Shown here one piece after another: positions 1-6,167 of a DNA stretch of 6,167 nt. Source of the DNA: CBDULX01 sp965368175. Lineage in GTDB: Bacteria > Pseudomonadota > Gammaproteobacteria > SZUA-229. Location: positions 1 through 6,167 of the forward strand of contig CBDULX010000182.1 of NCBI GenBank assembly GCA_965368175.1, given 5' to 3'. The notes below the pieces were generated by a model. It was not told the origin of the DNA and did not search any database. It saw only the letters and a list, made by a program, of their open reading frames with translations. Position 1 is the first letter of the stretch, and each line of letters starts with the position of its first letter. Both the position numbers and the translations under genes were made by a program.

Positions 1-18
1 CCTGAGTAATTTAGTAGG

Positions 19-47
19 AAATTATCTTAACCCACTAAAATAGTCAA
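19..47 (-). promoter_or_regulatory. Leftward sigma70-type promoter within the IscR-like site
   Basis: On the minus strand a -35 hexamer TTGACT (42-47, five of six to consensus) is followed by GATAAT (21-26, five of six) at a short 15-nt spacing, or by the weaker TAATTT (19-24) at 17 nt. The -35 lies inside the IscR-like operator, the usual arrangement for a repressed Fe-S promoter. No start codon follows before the edge. The minus strand ends in CTCAGG, which could be part of a ribosome binding site for a gene starting within the next few bases, but that is a guess. Confidence 0.5.
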
Positions 48-51
48 GTAT
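27..51 (-). promoter_or_regulatory. Candidate IscR type-1 operator
   Basis: Read on the minus strand, these 25 bases start with ATACTTGACT, continue with an A/T core and AGT, and end with GGGTTAA. Against the IscR type-1 consensus as I recall it (left half ATASYYGACT, core RWWWY, right half AGTCRRSTAT), 22 of 25 positions fit. The misses are all in the right half. In proteobacteria, [2Fe-2S]-IscR binds such sites to repress iscR-isc and other Fe-S genes, and the GACT part often lies in the -35 element, as here. The site points to a leftward gene just outside the window. That gene's identity (iscR, erpA, nfuA, a glutaredoxin or another) cannot be read from this sequence. Confidence 0.6.
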
Positions 52-131
52 TACCAGGAATATAGACAGAATATTTGTCCGGGATATCTAGCTGACTCAA
101 TTTTTTTATATTAAATACTTACTAATAACAA

Positions 132-503
132 TTACTTGCCTAATTCTGCCAACTCTCGATTAATTTCATCTGGATCGCCCATATTCAATTCCAGCAGACG
201 CCTGAGATGAGTCAGTCCTTCCAGTTCAATGTTTTTCCAGACCAGTCCGCAATGAACTTCTGAGCAATGACTGATGCCGGCCTGCATATTTATAGCTACA
301 TCCTCACTCAGTATTAATGACACATCAAAGTTTCCTGATAGTTCAAAAGGCACCTCTTCTGCATGCTCGATCAGCATGCCTTTGAGTGATATATCCAGCA
401 AACGACAACGCCATTGATGACCTGCACGACTTACTCGTACTTCGGCGATAAAGGGTATGCGCCTATGATGTCGTCTTTCGATTTCAGATTCCTGGCCAGT
501 CAC
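132..503 (-). CDS. Small PilZ-domain cyclic-di-GMP receptor (PA4608/MapZ-like)
   Basis: A 123-residue stand-alone PilZ protein, presumably a cytoplasmic receptor for the second messenger cyclic di-GMP. Both binding motifs are present: the arginine motif RxxxR in residues 10-15 (RRHHRR, with R11/R15 the likely pair) and D37-I-S-L-K-G42, the [D/N]xSxxG motif. The C-terminal helix THLRRLLELNMGD (98-110) closely resembles the end of P. aeruginosa PA4608 (MapZ, about 125 residues), which binds a chemotaxis methyltransferase when loaded with c-di-GMP. Whether the partner is the same here is unknown. The start is GTG at 501-503: no other in-frame ATG, GTG or TTG exists between it and an upstream in-frame stop at 555-557, and an AAGG Shine-Dalgarno lies 7 nt before it. 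There is no signal peptide or membrane segment. The gene follows yejF after 76 bp and probably has its own promoter. Confidence 0.9.
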   Translation of the reverse strand: MTGQESEIERRHHRRIPFIAEVRVSRAGHQWRCRLLDISLKGMLIEHAEEVPFELSGNFDVSLILSEDVAINMQAGISHCSEVHCGLVWKNIELEGLTHLRRLLELNMGDPDEINRELAELGK

Positions 504-510
504 TGTTCTG

Positions 511-514
511 CCTT
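511..514 (-). promoter_or_regulatory. Ribosome binding site for the GTG-started PilZ gene
   Basis: AAGG on the minus strand, 7 nt before the GTG at 501-503. It supports that unusual start, which is the only one available in frame before an upstream stop. Confidence 0.6.
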
Positions 515-522
515 GATAAATT

Positions 523-540
523 ACAGGAGATAAACAGGAG
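523..540. repeat. Direct repeat ACAGGAG with 11-bp period
   Basis: ACAGGAG occurs at 523-529 and again at 534-540 on the plus strand (CTCCTGT on the minus strand). The copies are 11 bp apart, about one helical turn. The distal copy overlaps the -10 element of the candidate PilZ promoter and the other lies just past the predicted transcription start. That is a typical repressor position, but the repeat is short and may be chance. Confidence 0.4.
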
Positions 541-567
541 TATAGAACCCATAATCACCATCAACAA
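539..567 (-). promoter_or_regulatory. Candidate promoter of the PilZ gene
   Basis: On the minus strand TTGTTG (562-567, three of six to the -35 consensus) and TATACT (539-544, five of six to the -10 consensus) are separated by exactly 17 nt. Transcription would start near 532, leaving a leader of about 28 nt before the GTG. This would let the PilZ gene be expressed independently of the yej operon, although no terminator separates them, so read-through is also likely. Confidence 0.45.
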
Positions 568-579
568 GTAAGCACCAGT

Positions 580-2175
580 TTACATAAGCGCCGCGTGTAG
601 TAATTGACGAGTGTAATCCTGCTCCGGGTTGTTAAATAAGGTTTCCGTATCACCCTGCTCAACTACTTTTCCCTGACGCACCACCATTACCCGGTGAGAC
701 ACTGCACGAATCACTTTTAGATCATGACTGATAAAAAGATAACTCATGCCATAGTTATTCTGTAATTTAACCAGAAGTTCCAGCACCTGTTTCTGCACTG
801 ATACATCCAGGGCACTGGTCGGCTCATCGAGTAACAATAATTTGGGCTCCAGTACAACGGCACGAGCGATTGCGATACGCTGACGCTGTCCCCCGGAAAA
901 CTCATGAGGATAACGCCAGAGTACTTCTTCATCCAGCCCCACTTCATGCAGTACTTCGACAATTTTCTGCCAACGCTGATTCTTATCCATGGCTGGAAAA
1001 TGAAGTTTCAGTCCCTCACCAATAATCTGCTCTATAGTCATACGTGGTGACAGAGAAGAAAATGGATCCTGGAATACTACCTGAAAATCCTTACGCATCG
1101 GCCGAACCTCGGCATCGCTCATGCTATGCAAGGCCCGTTGATCAAAATAGATTTCACCGGTGGACTGTTCGAGTTTAAGTAATGACATACCCAGCGTGGT
1201 TTTACCGGAACCTGACTCTCCCACTATGCCCAGGGTTTCACCCGGCAATAAATGCAGATCTACCTGATCCACCGCCTTAACTTCAGAAATCTTTCTTTTG
1301 AAAAAACCCCTGGTAATGGGAAAATACACACGTAAGTCCCTACAGCTGACCAGCGGCTTCTTGCCCGCATCGATCGATGAAGTAATTCGACCAGGCTCAG
1401 CCTTGAGTAACTCCTGGGTGTAGGGATGTTTCGGTTGTTTAAACAGTTCATCGGTATCCGCCTGTTCCACAATCTTGCCATCACGCATCACACAAACGTA
1501 TTCTGAGTAATGACGTACCAGATTCAGGTCATGAGAAATTAATAACACCGACATCTGAAATTCAGCCTGAAGTTCCGCCAGTAAATCCAGAATCTGCTTC
1601 TGGATAGTCACATCCAGTGCGGTGGTCGGTTCGTCTGCAACCAGTAGTTTCGGTTTACAGGCCAGCGCCATAGCAATCATCACTCTCTGCCGCTGCCCAC
1701 CAGACATCATATGAGGGAAACTGTCGATATGTCGCTGGGGTTCCGGAATACCTACCCGATCCAGTAATTCTATAGCTCTGAGCCTGGCCTGTTGTTTATC
1801 CATAGCCTGATGGATCTGTAGTGGCTCAATTAACTGTTTGGCTACCGGATACACCGGGTTGAGTGAAGTCATGGGTTCCTGGAATATCATTGAAATATCC
1901 CGTCCACGGATAGCATGGATATCACGCTCAGAGCAGGATAATAAGTCCTGACCCTGAAATTCAATTTTGCCCGTAGGGTATAGTGTGCGAGCTTCGTCAT
2001 GCAATCTAAGCAATGATAATGCTGTCACCGACTTACCAGAACCTGACTCTCCCACTAGTGCAATGTTCTTTCCCTGAGGAATATCGAAGCTTATCCCGTT
2101 AACTGCTTCGATTATGGAATCAGGGGTTTTGAAATGGACACTTAAGTCCTTAATGCGAATCAAGGGTGAACTCAT
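580..2175 (-). CDS. yejF: Peptide ABC transporter, double ATP-binding subunit YejF
   Basis: A 531-residue cytoplasmic ATPase powering the Yej peptide importer, close to the 529 residues of E. coli YejF. It fuses two OppD/OppF-like domains in one chain. Domain 1: Walker A GESGSGKS (42-49), Q-loop Q99, signature MSGGQ (157-161), Walker B D181-E182, H-loop H215, then the oligopeptide-family tail HPYTQELL (250-257). Domain 2: Walker A GESGSGKT (319-326), Q-loop Q369, signature FSGGQ (426-430), Walker B D450-E451, H-loop H484, tail DYTRQLL (520-526). All catalytic motifs are intact in both halves, so both ATP sites should be active. The start ATG lies 2 nt after the yejE stop, with a GAGGAA Shine-Dalgarno inside the end of yejE. 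It is the last yej gene of the operon. The closest alternative would be another Opp/Dpp fused ATPase, but the neighbours settle the assignment. Confidence 0.96.
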   Translation of the reverse strand: MSSPLIRIKDLSVHFKTPDSIIEAVNGISFDIPQGKNIALVGESGSGKSVTALSLLRLHDEARTLYPTGKIEFQGQDLLSCSERDIHAIRGRDISMIFQEPMTSLNPVYPVAKQLIEPLQIHQAMDKQQARLRAIELLDRVGIPEPQRHIDSFPHMMSGGQRQRVMIAMALACKPKLLVADEPTTALDVTIQKQILDLLAELQAEFQMSVLLISHDLNLVRHYSEYVCVMRDGKIVEQADTDELFKQPKHPYTQELLKAEPGRITSSIDAGKKPLVSCRDLRVYFPITRGFFKRKISEVKAVDQVDLHLLPGETLGIVGESGSGKTTLGMSLLKLEQSTGEIYFDQRALHSMSDAEVRPMRKDFQVVFQDPFSSLSPRMTIEQIIGEGLKLHFPAMDKNQRWQKIVEVLHEVGLDEEVLWRYPHEFSGGQRQRIAIARAVVLEPKLLLLDEPTSALDVSVQKQVLELLVKLQNNYGMSYLFISHDLKVIRAVSHRVMVVRQGKVVEQGDTETLFNNPEQDYTRQLLHAALM

Positions 2176-2177
2176 GC

Positions 2178-3209
2178 TTAGGACTTCCTCGTATCCATGG
2201 CTTCACGCAAGGCTTCACCAATAAAAATCAATAACGTCAGGGCCCCCACCAGCACAAAAAAGGTAGTGAATGACAACCACCAGGCGGATATATTTTCTTT
2301 ACCCTGAGACAGCAGTTCACCCAGACTGGGTGTCGATGGAGGCACCCCCAGTCCCAGATAATCCAGGCTGGTCAATGCCAGTATGGCACCGGAAACTCTG
2401 AACGGCAGAAAAGTAATCACCGGCGTCATGCTATTGGGTAACAGATGATGAAACATAATGGCTCTGTTACTTAAACCCAGGGCACGAGCGGCTTTAATGT
2501 AATCCAGATTTCGACCTTTGAGAAATTCTGCACGCACATAATCCGACAGACCCATCCAGCCAAACATGGATAATAATATTATGAGCAATGTAACACTGGG
2601 CTGAAAAATCGAAGCAAATATAATCAACAGATACAATTCAGGCATAGAACCCCATACTTCGATGAATCGCTGAAAAAAGAGATCGGTACGCCCACCGAAG
2701 TAACCCTGTATGGCACCAGCAATAATACCAATGGTCGTACCCACAATGGTCAGAGCAAACGCAAACAATATAGACAAACGGAAACCATATAATAACCGGG
2801 CCAGCACATCACGACCATGATCGTCAGTGCCAAGCATATTGAACTCTGATGGCGGAGCTGGATTAGGCAGAGGTGATTCATAGCTGATACTGGAATAATC
2901 ATGAGGATTCAATGCTTCCAGCATCCAGTTATCATTGGTAGTTAATATGTTACGAACATACTCATCTTTATAATCAGCTTCAGTCTCAAAATCCCCACCA
3001 AATGTAGTTTCAGGATAGGACTTAAATACCGGAAAATAATAATCACCCTGATAGCTAACCAGTAAAGGCTGGTCGTTACTCAGCAGTTCAGCAAATAAGC
3101 TGGTAACAAATAAAAAGCTGAATAACCACAGGCTGTAGTAACCTCGTTTATTAGATTTAAAACGATACCAGGCACGCTGGGATGGGGAGAGATGTACAGA
3201 ATTTTCCAT
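2178..3209 (-). CDS. yejE: Peptide ABC transporter, inner-membrane permease YejE
   Basis: OppC/DppC-type permease of the Yej importer, 343 residues (E. coli YejE is about 341). A short cytoplasmic N-terminus leads to a first membrane segment at about 25-42. A large periplasmic insert follows (about 43-140), containing the ANDxPLL-like NDQPLL and the LGTDDHGRDVLARLLYG region (126-142) typical of OppC-family proteins. The remaining membrane segments carry the ATPase-contacting EAA loop at about 237-259 (YIKAARALGLS...HHLLPN) and end with LLIFIGEALREAMD. I chose ATG at 3207-3209 over the TTG one codon earlier: the ATG overlaps the yejB stop as TGATG, a standard coupling arrangement, and gives the family length. 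It pairs with YejB as a heterodimeric channel. Confidence 0.95.
   Translation of the reverse strand: MENSVHLSPSQRAWYRFKSNKRGYYSLWLFSFLFVTSLFAELLSNDQPLLVSYQGDYYFPVFKSYPETTFGGDFETEADYKDEYVRNILTTNDNWMLEALNPHDYSSISYESPLPNPAPPSEFNMLGTDDHGRDVLARLLYGFRLSILFAFALTIVGTTIGIIAGAIQGYFGGRTDLFFQRFIEVWGSMPELYLLIIFASIFQPSVTLLIILLSMFGWMGLSDYVRAEFLKGRNLDYIKAARALGLSNRAIMFHHLLPNSMTPVITFLPFRVSGAILALTSLDYLGLGVPPSTPSLGELLSQGKENISAWWLSFTTFFVLVGALTLLIFIGEALREAMDTRKS
2185..2190 (-). promoter_or_regulatory. Ribosome binding site of yejF inside yejE
   Basis: GAGGAA on the minus strand, 9 nt before the yejF ATG and inside the last codons of yejE. It is the clearest Shine-Dalgarno in the operon and fixes the yejF start. 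The tight spacing suggests translational coupling with yejE. Confidence 0.7.
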
Positions 3210-4261
3210 CAACGACTCACCGATTCAAACTGGATACGAGGATCAATAATTACATAACTAATATCCGCCAGTAGCTTGGCAAACAACCCCAAAATGGTGT
3301 AAAAAAATAGACTCCCCAGTACCACCGGGTAATCACGCATGATGATGGACTGATAAGACAACAGGCCCAGTCCATCCAGAGAAAAAATAGTTTCTATTAA
3401 CAGACTGCCGGTAAAAAATGCAGCGATAAATGCTCCGGGGAACCCAGTAATAATCGGGATCATGGCATTTCTGAATACGTGCTTATACAGCACTGCGTTT
3501 TCCGATAAGCCCTTTGCACGTGCAGTAATCACATACTGTTTTCTAATTTCTTCCATAAAGCTGTTCTTGGTCAGCATGGTGAGTACGGCAAAACTACCGA
3601 CGATGGATGCAATAATCGGCAATACCATATGCCAGAGATAATCCAGAACCAGCTCATACCAGGCCAGCTGTTCCCAGTTGTCCGACACAATGCCCTTGAG
3701 TGGAAAAATACTCCAGAAACTGCCACCACCAAACAGCACCAGTAAGACAATACCCAGTACAAAACCGGGTATGGCATAACCGATCAGTATTATCGTGCTA
3801 GTGATAACGTCAAAATGACTGCCATCCTTAATCGCTTTTTTAATACCCAGAGGAATACAGGTAAGATACACAATGAGAAATGACCAGACACCCAGACTAA
3901 TGGACACTGGTAATTTGGAAATAATCAGTTCCATTACCGATTTGTTATGGAAATAACTTTCACCTAGATCAAAGGTGGCATAGCGCAACATCATGTCAAA
4001 AAAACGCTGATAAGCAGGCTTATCAAATCCGTACAGTGCATTTAGCTGTTGAATATGCTCTTCAGTTAAGCCCTTCGCACCCTTGTACATCCCGGCTGAG
4101 CTGCTCGACACCTCACCGCCACTGCCAGCACCTTCCAGTTGACTAATTAATTGCTCAACCGGACCACCGGGCACAAACTGGGTGACGATAAAAGTTACCA
4201 GCATTACGCCAATCAAGGTTGGAATCATCAGCAACAATCGTTTCAGAATATAACTGGCCAT
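3209..4261 (-). CDS. yejB: Peptide ABC transporter, inner-membrane permease YejB
   Basis: OppB/DppB-type permease of the Yej importer, 350 residues (E. coli YejB is 364). The N-terminal segment MASYILKRLLLMIPTLIG opens a first membrane helix (about 9-31) that ends in FVPGGPVEQ, the family signature. A soluble periplasmic stretch (about 35-115) includes a short Gly/Ser-rich linker at 44-57 and YGFDKPAYQRF. The core membrane segments follow (about 117-139, 152-177, 211-233, 272-292 and 312-336). The EAA loop is at about 243-266 (YVITARAKGLSENA...HVFRNA), and the protein ends DPRIQFE, as in YejB. The open frame extends five codons further to a GTG at 4276, but ATG at 4259-4261 matches the family N-terminus and overlaps the yejA stop as TAATG. 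The Shine-Dalgarno is weak (GGGTGA), so coupling to yejA is likely. Confidence 0.95.
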   Translation of the reverse strand: MASYILKRLLLMIPTLIGVMLVTFIVTQFVPGGPVEQLISQLEGAGSGGEVSSSSAGMYKGAKGLTEEHIQQLNALYGFDKPAYQRFFDMMLRYATFDLGESYFHNKSVMELIISKLPVSISLGVWSFLIVYLTCIPLGIKKAIKDGSHFDVITSTIILIGYAIPGFVLGIVLLVLFGGGSFWSIFPLKGIVSDNWEQLAWYELVLDYLWHMVLPIIASIVGSFAVLTMLTKNSFMEEIRKQYVITARAKGLSENAVLYKHVFRNAMIPIITGFPGAFIAAFFTGSLLIETIFSLDGLGLLSYQSIIMRDYPVVLGSLFFYTILGLFAKLLADISYVIIDPRIQFESVSR

Positions 4262-6060
4262 TATTGTTTCACCCACCAGCTCTCAAGTACCCATGGAATC
4301 GGGCTGTAATATAAAGGTAATTGCCTGGGACGATCAAACTTGTCCCAGTAAGCAATGCGATGCTGATTGATGTACCAGTTAGGCACCAGGTAATAGCCCT
4401 GTAATAACACACGATCCAGCGCACGACAGGCAGTGATCAAATCTTTACGATCGACGGCCGAAATAATTTTTTCGACCAGTGCATCCACCACGGGATTTTC
4501 TATTCCAATATAATTCTGCGAGCCAGTTTGTTGCGCGGACCGTGAATGAAACATATTGAGTAGCTCATTGCCGGGTGACAGTGACTGAGAGAAACTCCCC
4601 ACCACCATGTCGTAATCGAATTCGCGGAGACTCCGGATATATAACGAACGATCCACCAGGCGGTAGGTCATCTGAATACCCAGTTTGGCCAGATTACGTG
4701 CAAAAGGAGCCAGTATGCGATCCATGCCTTTTTGTGCCAGCATCACTTCGTATTGCAATAACTTACCTTCTTTATTTACCAGCACTCCATTTTTTACTGT
4801 CCATCCTGCCTGCTCCAGTAGTTCTTTGGCTTTGCGTAAATTTTGTCGTAGCGATGATGGTTTAAGAGTGGACACCGGCTGCCAGGGCTGTGTAAATAAT
4901 GTTTCGGGCAACTGATTGCGATAGGGTTCAAGAAGTTTTAATTCATCTCCCTGCGGAATACCGGTAGCGGCCAGCTCAGTATTACTGAAATAACTATCAT
5001 TAAGCACATACTGATTATAAAACAGGTGATCATTGGACCATTCAAAATCAAAGCCCAGGGCTATCGCCTGCCTGACTCGAAGATCTTTAAAAATATTGCG
5101 ACGAGTATTGAACAAAAAGCCCTGCATGCCCGCATTATTCTTGTGTGGCAATAATTCTTTTTTGATTTTACCGGATACGTAATTGGGCCCTTCATGTTCA
5201 CGTGCCCAGAGTTTGGAATAGTATTCGAAACGGAAATCAAATTCTCCAGCCTTGAATGCCTCCAGTGATATCACCAGGTCCTGATAATATTTGTACATAA
5301 CCTGATCAAAATTATACTGTCCCTTACGACTGGGTAACTCGGCTGCCCAGTAATCGGGATTGCGCTGATAGACCACCCATTTACCCAGGTCATAATCGGC
5401 AACGGTATAGGGGCCGCTGGCAATGGGTATCTCCTCACTCAATTTATCGAAGCTTTTTCCCTGTAACCATTTCTCGGAAAACACCGGGATATCGCCGAGA
5501 ATTAAATGCAGCTCAGGATTCACCCGACTGAAATCAAAGCGAATACTGTATTTATTCACTTTAACCGCACGTTTTACATCCCCATAGGTAAAACGATACT
5601 GAGGATGAGCCTTGTCAGACATCAAAGTATCAAATGAAAATTTCACATCATTGGCGGTAATGGCGTCACCATTGGAAAACCGAGCCTTTTTGTTGATACG
5701 AAATGTCACGGATAATCGATCACTGGCAAGGGAAATATCTTCGGCAATCAATGGATATTTGCTGAAAGGCTCATCTTTACTGGCTTCCATCAATGTATCA
5801 AACACCAGACTCAAACCCTCAGCTGAATTGCCTTTAAGGATATAAGGGTTAAAACTATCGAAATTGCCCGTACCTGCCAGCACCAGCTTACCGCCTTTGG
5901 GAGCATCGGGATTAATGTAATCGAAATGCTTAAAATTTGCCGAATATTTAGGCTGATAGCCCATACCCATGCTGGATACTGCCTGTACAGGATTGATATA
6001 AATCGTGATTACTACTAAAAAAATTACAGTCAGGGGGTGAAATCCTGTATGTATCAGCAT
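4261..6060 (-). CDS. yejA: Periplasmic peptide-binding protein YejA (SBP family 5)
   Basis: Solute-binding component of the Yej importer, 599 residues (E. coli YejA is about 604). An N-terminal signal peptide is visible: hydrophobic core at about 9-21 and probable cleavage after VQA (25-27). There is no lipobox cysteine, so the mature protein is expected to be soluble in the periplasm. Family-5 hallmarks include GGKLVLAGTGNFDSFNPY (56-73), PLIAEDISLASDRLSVTFRI (103-122), the RFSNGDAITANDVKFSFD signature (127-144), ASGPYTV (214-220), RNPDYW (233-238) and LRVRQAIALGFDFEW (327-341), the last strongly YejA-like. In E. coli the system takes up microcin C and other peptides. In rhizobia and some pathogens it affects responses to antimicrobial peptides. 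The exact ligand here cannot be read. No in-frame ATG lies upstream before a stop at 6109-6111. The Shine-Dalgarno is weak (GGGAA, 7 nt before the ATG). First gene of the operon. Confidence 0.95.
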   Translation of the reverse strand: MLIHTGFHPLTVIFLVVITIYINPVQAVSSMGMGYQPKYSANFKHFDYINPDAPKGGKLVLAGTGNFDSFNPYILKGNSAEGLSLVFDTLMEASKDEPFSKYPLIAEDISLASDRLSVTFRINKKARFSNGDAITANDVKFSFDTLMSDKAHPQYRFTYGDVKRAVKVNKYSIRFDFSRVNPELHLILGDIPVFSEKWLQGKSFDKLSEEIPIASGPYTVADYDLGKWVVYQRNPDYWAAELPSRKGQYNFDQVMYKYYQDLVISLEAFKAGEFDFRFEYYSKLWAREHEGPNYVSGKIKKELLPHKNNAGMQGFLFNTRRNIFKDLRVRQAIALGFDFEWSNDHLFYNQYVLNDSYFSNTELAATGIPQGDELKLLEPYRNQLPETLFTQPWQPVSTLKPSSLRQNLRKAKELLEQAGWTVKNGVLVNKEGKLLQYEVMLAQKGMDRILAPFARNLAKLGIQMTYRLVDRSLYIRSLREFDYDMVVGSFSQSLSPGNELLNMFHSRSAQQTGSQNYIGIENPVVDALVEKIISAVDRKDLITACRALDRVLLQGYYLVPNWYINQHRIAYWDKFDRPRQLPLYYSPIPWVLESWWVKQ

Positions 6061-6134
6061 ATTATCGTTCCCAATGAATGGCCCGTTTAGGTTCTTGTTT
6101 TCAGGAGCTTAGAATACCAATACATAACGATAAT
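6061..6134. repeat. 9-bp inverted repeat bracketing the divergent spacer
   Basis: ATTATCGTT at 6061-6069 and its exact complement AACGATAAT at 6126-6134 are separated by 56 bp. As a result AACGATAAT stands just before the yejA ATG on the minus strand and 16 nt before the fabI ATG on the plus strand. A direct repeat AATGAAT (6073-6079 and 6132-6138) lies beside them. The arms are too far apart for a plausible terminator hairpin. They could be paired operator half-sites or chance. Confidence 0.45.
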
Positions 6135-6138
6135 GAAT

Positions 6139-6143
6139 AGGAG
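6139..6143 (+). promoter_or_regulatory. Ribosome binding site of fabI
   Basis: AGGAG on the plus strand, 7 nt before the ATG at 6151. Its strength and spacing are near ideal and support a real gene start at the window edge although only 17 coding bases are visible. Confidence 0.75.
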
Positions 6144-6150
6144 TCACTCA

Positions 6151-6167
6151 ATGGGTTTTTTATCCGG
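6151..6167 (+). CDS. fabI: Start of enoyl-ACP reductase FabI (partial, cut by window edge)
   Basis: Only the first six codons are present. They encode MGFLSG (the last codon incomplete but fixed as Gly), identical to the start of E. coli FabI. FabI is the NADH-dependent enoyl-acyl-carrier-protein reductase that completes each elongation cycle of type II fatty-acid synthesis in the cytoplasm. A strong AGGAG Shine-Dalgarno precedes the ATG by 7 nt. fabI next to a Yej-type peptide transporter is, to my recollection, also the arrangement in Pseudomonas, which strengthens a call that six residues alone could not carry. The gene is divergent from yejA and continues beyond the window. Another short-chain dehydrogenase with the same first residues cannot be formally excluded. 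Confidence 0.72.

Larger units (their letters stand above)
1..131. other. AT-rich intergenic region downstream of the PilZ gene
   Basis: No coding region is visible on either strand in these 131 bases. The stretch is strongly AT-rich, with a run of seven T at 101-107. It separates the stop codon of the PilZ gene from whatever lies left of the window. Its main content is a leftward promoter overlapping a candidate IscR operator at 21-51, listed separately. I see no GC-rich hairpin followed by a U tract on the minus strand, so no intrinsic terminator for the PilZ transcript can be called here. Confidence 0.75.
6061..6150. promoter_or_regulatory. Divergent promoter region between yejA and fabI
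   Basis: This 90-bp spacer separates the divergently transcribed yejABEF operon and the fabI start, so it must hold promoters for both unless fabI is read from further upstream. For the plus strand the best -10 is TAGAAT at 6110-6115 (five of six), with only a poor -35 (TTTAGG, 6086-6091, 18-nt spacing); transcription would start near 6122. On the minus strand TATTCT (complement of 6111-6116) almost coincides with it, but no convincing -35 is seen. The two start regions would overlap, so mutual interference or shared control is possible. Confidence 0.4.

Noticed and set aside
54..83. Imperfect dyad (CCAGGAATAT against ATATTTGTCCGGG), possibly a hairpin or a second IscR site
   Set aside because: The stem needs a bulge and is AT-rich, with no U tract after it on either strand. 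The GAC-to-GTC spacing is 9 rather than the 7 of an IscR type-1 site.
91..110. T7 run at 101-107 as a plus-strand intrinsic terminator
   Set aside because: There is no GC-rich stem immediately before it and no plus-strand gene to terminate.
744..1484. Minus-strand alternative-frame open frames inside yejF (72 and 74 codons)
   Set aside because: They sit out of frame within the second half of yejF, whose ABC motifs fix the real frame. Their composition (many Trp, Cys and Arg) is that of a shifted frame.
3571..3777. Minus-strand 68-codon open frame inside yejB
   Set aside because: Out-of-frame shadow rich in Cys and Trp within a conserved permease gene.
4575..4915. Two overlapping plus-strand open frames (96 and 76 codons) opposite yejA
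   Set aside because: They lie entirely antisense to a well-supported yejA, have no recognisable protein features, and one contains low-complexity hydrophobic text typical of a shadow frame.
5612..5845. Plus-strand open frame of 77 codons opposite the yejA N-terminal region
   Set aside because: Antisense shadow of conserved yejA coding sequence, with no family features.
580..6060. A dedicated microcin or antimicrobial-peptide resistance or biosynthesis cluster
   Set aside because: YejABEF imports microcin C in E. coli, but no precursor peptide, modification enzyme, efflux or immunity gene is visible. The surroundings look like ordinary core genome.
1..6167. Mobile elements, CRISPR arrays, tRNA or rRNA genes
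   Set aside because: No transposase or integrase sequence, phased repeat-spacer pattern, or recognisable structural RNA sequence was seen on either strand.

Overview
This window looks like chromosome of a gammaproteobacterium of moderate GC (mid-40s % by eye). Three things point there. The four transporter proteins read as the YejA/YejB/YejE/YejF set, in the same order as the E. coli operon. The small PilZ protein resembles Pseudomonas aeruginosa PA4608 (MapZ). The first residues of a divergent gene at the right edge match enterobacterial FabI. I cannot assign a genus.

Layout, right to left. At 6151 a plus-strand gene, probably fabI (enoyl-ACP reductase), begins and runs off the edge. A 90-bp divergent spacer (6061-6150) separates it from a minus-strand operon: yejA (peptide-binding protein), yejB and yejE (the two permeases) and yejF (a double ATPase in one chain). 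These genes are packed very tightly: yejA/yejB overlap by 1 nt (TAATG), yejB/yejE overlap by 1 nt (TGATG), and yejE/yejF are 2 nt apart. After a 76-bp gap that carries a good promoter-like sequence comes a GTG-started gene for a stand-alone PilZ (cyclic-di-GMP receptor) protein at 132-503. The last ~130 bp (1-131) has no gene. It holds a strong candidate IscR type-1 operator overlapping a TTGACT -35 element that points leftward out of the window, so an iron-sulfur-related gene probably starts just outside.

How the genes work together. YejA is exported and captures peptides in the periplasm. YejB and YejE form the channel through the inner membrane, and YejF hydrolyses ATP at two complete nucleotide-binding sites. 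In E. coli this importer takes up microcin C and other peptides. FabI (fatty-acid synthesis) and the PilZ protein (c-di-GMP signalling) are neighbours with no evident biochemical link to it. fabI also lies next to a Yej-type transporter in Pseudomonas, to my recollection.

Nothing here looks like a new defence, mobile or biosynthetic system: the coding content is ordinary core genome. The observations most worth a second look are regulatory: the IscR-like site at the left edge, a matched 9-bp inverted repeat in the divergent spacer, and an 11-bp-phased direct repeat at the pilZ-gene promoter.
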